Made by a program: the position numbers and the translations under genes. Source: Acanthochlamys bracteata (taxonomy: Eukaryota > Streptophyta > Magnoliopsida > Pandanales > Velloziaceae). From it: a DNA stretch of 64,000 nucleotides. Numbering within the stretch: the first letter of the stretch is position 1; every line of letters starts with the position of its first letter. Shown piece after piece: positions 61,198 to 64,000 of the stretch. The notes beneath the pieces are model-generated. The model made no database searches and was not told the origin of the DNA. It worked only from the letters and a program-made list of their open reading frames with translations. The stretch covers positions 7,502,001-7,566,000 of the forward strand of contig CM034127.1 in the NCBI GenBank assembly GCA_019914995.1, in the 5' to 3' direction.

Positions 61198-61524
61198 ATG
61201 GCGTCGTTCACGATGATGGCTTCCTTCGTCGGCGGGGTCAGCGCTGGTGCACTGAACCGCAACAGGACCCTGATCGTGCCGAGAGCAGCCAAGGCCGAGA
61301 GCCAAGCAGCAGCAAAGCAGCAGACCGCTACTGTCTCAGTTGCTGACGAGAGAAGTGGAAGGAGAGCCATGTTGCTAGCTGTTGCTGCTGCTGCAGTTGC
61401 AGCAGTTGGCCCAAGCCGGGCAACTGCTGCAGAGGGTGAGCCGAAGCCAGGGTCACTAGAGGCCAAGAAGAAGTACGCTTCCATCTGTGTCACCATGCCC
61501 ACAGCAAAGGTCTGCCGCAATTGA
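61198..61524 (+). CDS. PSBTN: Photosystem II 5 kDa protein PsbTn, chloroplast precursor (108 aa)
   Basis: An uninterrupted 109-codon frame. Residues 1 to about 30 ([16 protein letters not shown], then basic) form a stromal transit peptide. Residues about 54-77 ([20 protein letters not shown], then RATAA) form a thylakoid-transfer domain with a twin-arginine-like start and an AxA-type cleavage site. The predicted mature peptide is about 31 residues, beginning [16 protein letters not shown] and holding the two family cysteines (about 97 and 106) in [14 protein letters not shown]. PsbTn is a small lumenal subunit of plant photosystem II. I chose the ATG at 61198 over one 55 codons upstream (61033), because the upstream extension is not seen in the family and the 61198 context (GAGATGGCG) is strong. 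No intron; no paralogue nearby. Confidence 0.93.
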   Translation: MASFTMMASFVGGVSAGALNRNRTLIVPRAAKAESQAAAKQQTATVSVADERSGRRAMLLAVAAAAVAAVGPSRATAAEGEPKPGSLEAKKKYASICVTMPTAKVCRN

Positions 61525-61860
61525 TCTAACAATTCCCCATGTCATTCGAGAGCTCAAATTTAAGCAAATGTGTAATATACATTTATGTCCCGTCTTTGAT
61601 TCTCTGTCAATCGCTTGTAATTCTTCTCTCTATCTTATCATCAAACACAGATTGCTATATATACAGTTGGCTTTACTTTTGTTAGTGAACTGAATTTCTT
61701 TGCTTCCATGGATGATGCATCATGATTTTCAAACGTGCAAAACTGTTTTCTTAAATTTCATATGACCAATCGAATTGATCCATTATTTTTTCCAAATTAT
61801 AGAGAAAAAAGAATAATATCCTTATGAAACAAAGTAGTGCATCTTGGCATGCTTAAAACT

Positions 61861-62560
61861 CACTACTATAAACTAGACCATTACTGGATAAATATTAGCG
61901 ACTGAAATAATTAGTTAGGAAAAGCCGACTGAAATGAAAATAGTCGGCACACAATTTTAAAATACCAATTGACTAGAAAATTAGTTGGCAAATCAGCTAT
62001 ATACAAACTAAAGTACACATTAGTCGGTATAAAATGAAAGTTACTGACTATTAGAGTATTTAGTCTGAAAATTTATCGACTACGTAGAGCTTCCATTGGT
62101 ATAGATCTAAAACTAGTTTCTCTTGGTAAACTTACCAATTGCATGCTCAGCAGTAGGTATATTTCTTTAAAAAGGTACTGACTACATCTCAAATAGTTCG
62201 AAATGTCTAAAAAATTACTTACGACAGCTTGTTTAGTATGTAATTTTGTGCAAAATATACCGATCGATGTATGTGTTGTCGGAAATTCTCATACAATATT
62301 GACACAATTTGTAATAGTCGGAACTTTCTTAGTTATTTACTAACTGTTGTAACTGTCGTCATTCATTTTGACATAATATCAAAAGTCATTCATGTTGTAA
62401 CAGTCGGTATATTTATTAAAGTTACTGACTAATTTATATTCATTCACTATTTTTCATTAATACTACAAATTGATTAGATAATTAGTCGGTAATTTTTATT
62501 AATATTACTGACTAATTAGATTTTCAGTCGATAAATTGTCTTAATCAATTTAAACTGCGC
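61861..62560. mobile_element. CACTA-like transposon terminus with subterminal repeats
   Basis: Begins CACTACTATAAACTAGACCA, the form of a CACTA (En/Spm) end. The next 700 bp carry many short copies, in both orientations, of TAGTCGGTA / GTCGGAA / TTACTGACTA, the usual subterminal transposase-binding array. A possible partner end (AATTAGTAGTG) lies near 63045-63055, but its flanks do not give a matching 3 bp duplication, so the extent is open. No transposase is seen. Confidence 0.6.
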
Positions 62561-64000
62561 CTTCACATAGTCATTTCTTTTCTTCCTCTTCGCTAGCAAG
62601 GTTTCTGCTCCACTGTTATTTTTGTCGTCGATCATCAATTCTACTATTGCTTCGTCTGTGCAGGTTATTCATCCCTCTGCTTACCGAATCTGGTGAAGAC
62701 GATGCTTTACTAATAAAATGTGAAGATTCATTTTTTCTTTTTCTTCGCTAATATTATTGATGACAAAGCATTTTAACTTTAGTAAGTAGCAAGCATAGTT
62801 GAAAGTTCATTTTTTGCACCAATTAATTTATCATACAATCATTCACAACAACAGAATAGGTTTTACTTTAGCCTTAAAACTTATTTCAGATTAGGTTCCC
62901 TTTATACATAACGAAATTGTACGCATGATAACATTATTTTAATATTTACGTTGTAACCTACAATTATTAGACCATTCAAAAAATTCTATATATAGACGTT
63001 CAACACATGTAAGTTAGATATCACGACTAACAGTTTATAATTCAATTAGTAGTGTTACAGTTAAATATGAAATATTTAGTTGATTTATGGAATTACATTG
63101 ACGAGATGAATAATTAAAATAAAAAAATAAAATGTGTAAAACTTATTTCCTTAATCCAACAAAAGCAAATGGCATTTTTTTAGAACCTTTTTCTAATCAC
63201 TTTGAATATGCAAAGAGAGTAAAAACTCTTATTAATTATCCAAGGAATTACGGAATCTTCAAAGAGTTTCCATGTAAAATGATATAGAGCACTTTAGGCC
63301 TAATGATTGAGAAGTGATCGAGAATCAATAATGCAGAACTAAAAGTAGTCAAAGAGATGGTAAGGAATTTGATCAACACTACTGTTATTGAGAGAGATGG
63401 TGTTAAATGTAAAAGACAGTGTGGGAGAAAAATTGGATGGTGAAAAGAATGGCATAAAGAGTTAAAAGAGAGAGGTGGTGAAGAGACAAGTGACGGTATT
63501 GAAGAAGAAAGTCTAAAAGTGAACAGAACATCAATGAGAGTGACTCAGGAAAAGATAATGGGAATGATATCGGTAATAGAGCAAGAGATGTCATTGTTTT
63601 GTACATTACGGAAAATACTAATTATATGCATATGTGACAAATAAAATTACTATTGCTGGGTTTATCAGGTTGACTAATATCTTATTGAGTTAGCAACTAT
63701 CTTATAAAACTAAAAGAAGTCTTAAAGGTTTTCATCTTTTTTATCTCGAGAATCTAATTATCATTCTCTTGAGAATGGCTTTTATATTAGCCTTTTCTGA
63801 AAGAATTTAAGGAAGCATTTGATTCATGCCCTTATAATGTTGCGATATTACGTTTGATTTGAAACTAATATTATCCAAAATCACTCAAAATTTTACTAAA
63901 AATGTTCCTTGTTTATATAAAATAAAAAATCAACCCATTCATCCAAATTTAAGAAATAAATAAAATAAAATTGAAAATAAAAAATTAAATAAACAGAAAA
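62561..64000. other. Gene-free right edge
   Basis: The 67-codon minus-strand frame (63403-63606) is Leu/Ser-rich and matches no family. 63100-63500 is purine-rich on the plus strand. If the CACTA element is long, part of this is its interior. Confidence 0.35.

Noticed and set aside
61861-63055. A complete CACTA element ending at AATTAGTAGTG
   Set aside because: The flanking trinucleotides (ACT and TTA) do not match, so the partner end is not proven.
1-64000. CRISPR arrays, bacterial operons or phage modules
   Set aside because: Nothing of this kind is seen; spliced genes and plant transposons show a plant nuclear genome.

Overview
This is AT-rich nuclear DNA from a flowering plant, most likely a eudicot. 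The evidence is spliced genes with GT-AG introns, chloroplast-targeted proteins (ESV1, PsbTn), and plant transposon families (Tourist-like MITEs, PIF/Harbinger, a CACTA end, Ty1-copia and Ty3-gypsy fossils, solo LTRs, an RTE-type LINE end). I do not name a species. Nothing in the window looks bacterial.

Three host genes can be read completely. (1) ESV1 (EARLY STARVATION 1), a plastid starch-binding protein, lies on the minus strand at 27693-34946. It has eleven coding exons that join without a frame error into 444 residues. (2) A cytosolic-type guanylate kinase lies on the minus strand at 43818-46122. It has ten coding exons and 406 residues, and the first coding exon appears to hold only the start codon. 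(3) PsbTn, the nuclear-encoded 5 kDa subunit of photosystem II, lies on the plus strand at 61198-61524 and has no intron. A possible fourth gene leaves the window at its left edge (minus strand, start near 1425), but I cannot identify it.

Layout. 1-1950: 5' end of the unidentified gene, with a diverged 124-129 bp tandem repeat. 2000-10980: gene-poor, with MITEs and a 1.6 kb solo LTR (7229-8860, 5 bp target duplication). 10980-14133: a TIR-bounded element carrying intron-containing fragments of a peroxisomal-type citrate synthase gene and a probable receptor-kinase fragment, i.e. a Pack-type gene-capture element. 14500-21082: MITEs, AT-rich DNA and a decayed PIF/Harbinger transposase. 21670-25240: Ty1-copia fossil. 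27693-34946: ESV1, with two MITEs in its introns and a 150 bp duplication that copies a splice acceptor. 36400-41041: a LINE end abutting a Ty3-gypsy fossil. 41279-42150: orphan last exon and 3'UTR of an NF-YA gene, still carrying a miR169-like site. 43818-47000: guanylate kinase and its promoter. 47841-50010: three tandem copies of a 0.72-0.73 kb unit. 52150-53550: two foldback elements side by side, one a 594 bp near-palindrome inside a (TA)n tract. 54630-55270: an unexplained GC-rich island. 57609-58880: a second solo LTR (target duplication GAGAT). 58988-59531: two more MITEs. 61198-61524: PsbTn. 61861-62560: a CACTA-like terminus.

The three host genes belong to separate processes (starch turnover, nucleotide metabolism, photosystem II) and do not form a functional cluster. 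The most unusual items are the gene-capture element, the NF-YA remnant with its miRNA site, the duplicated splice acceptor in ESV1, and the large palindrome. No wholly new biological system could be shown from the sequence alone.
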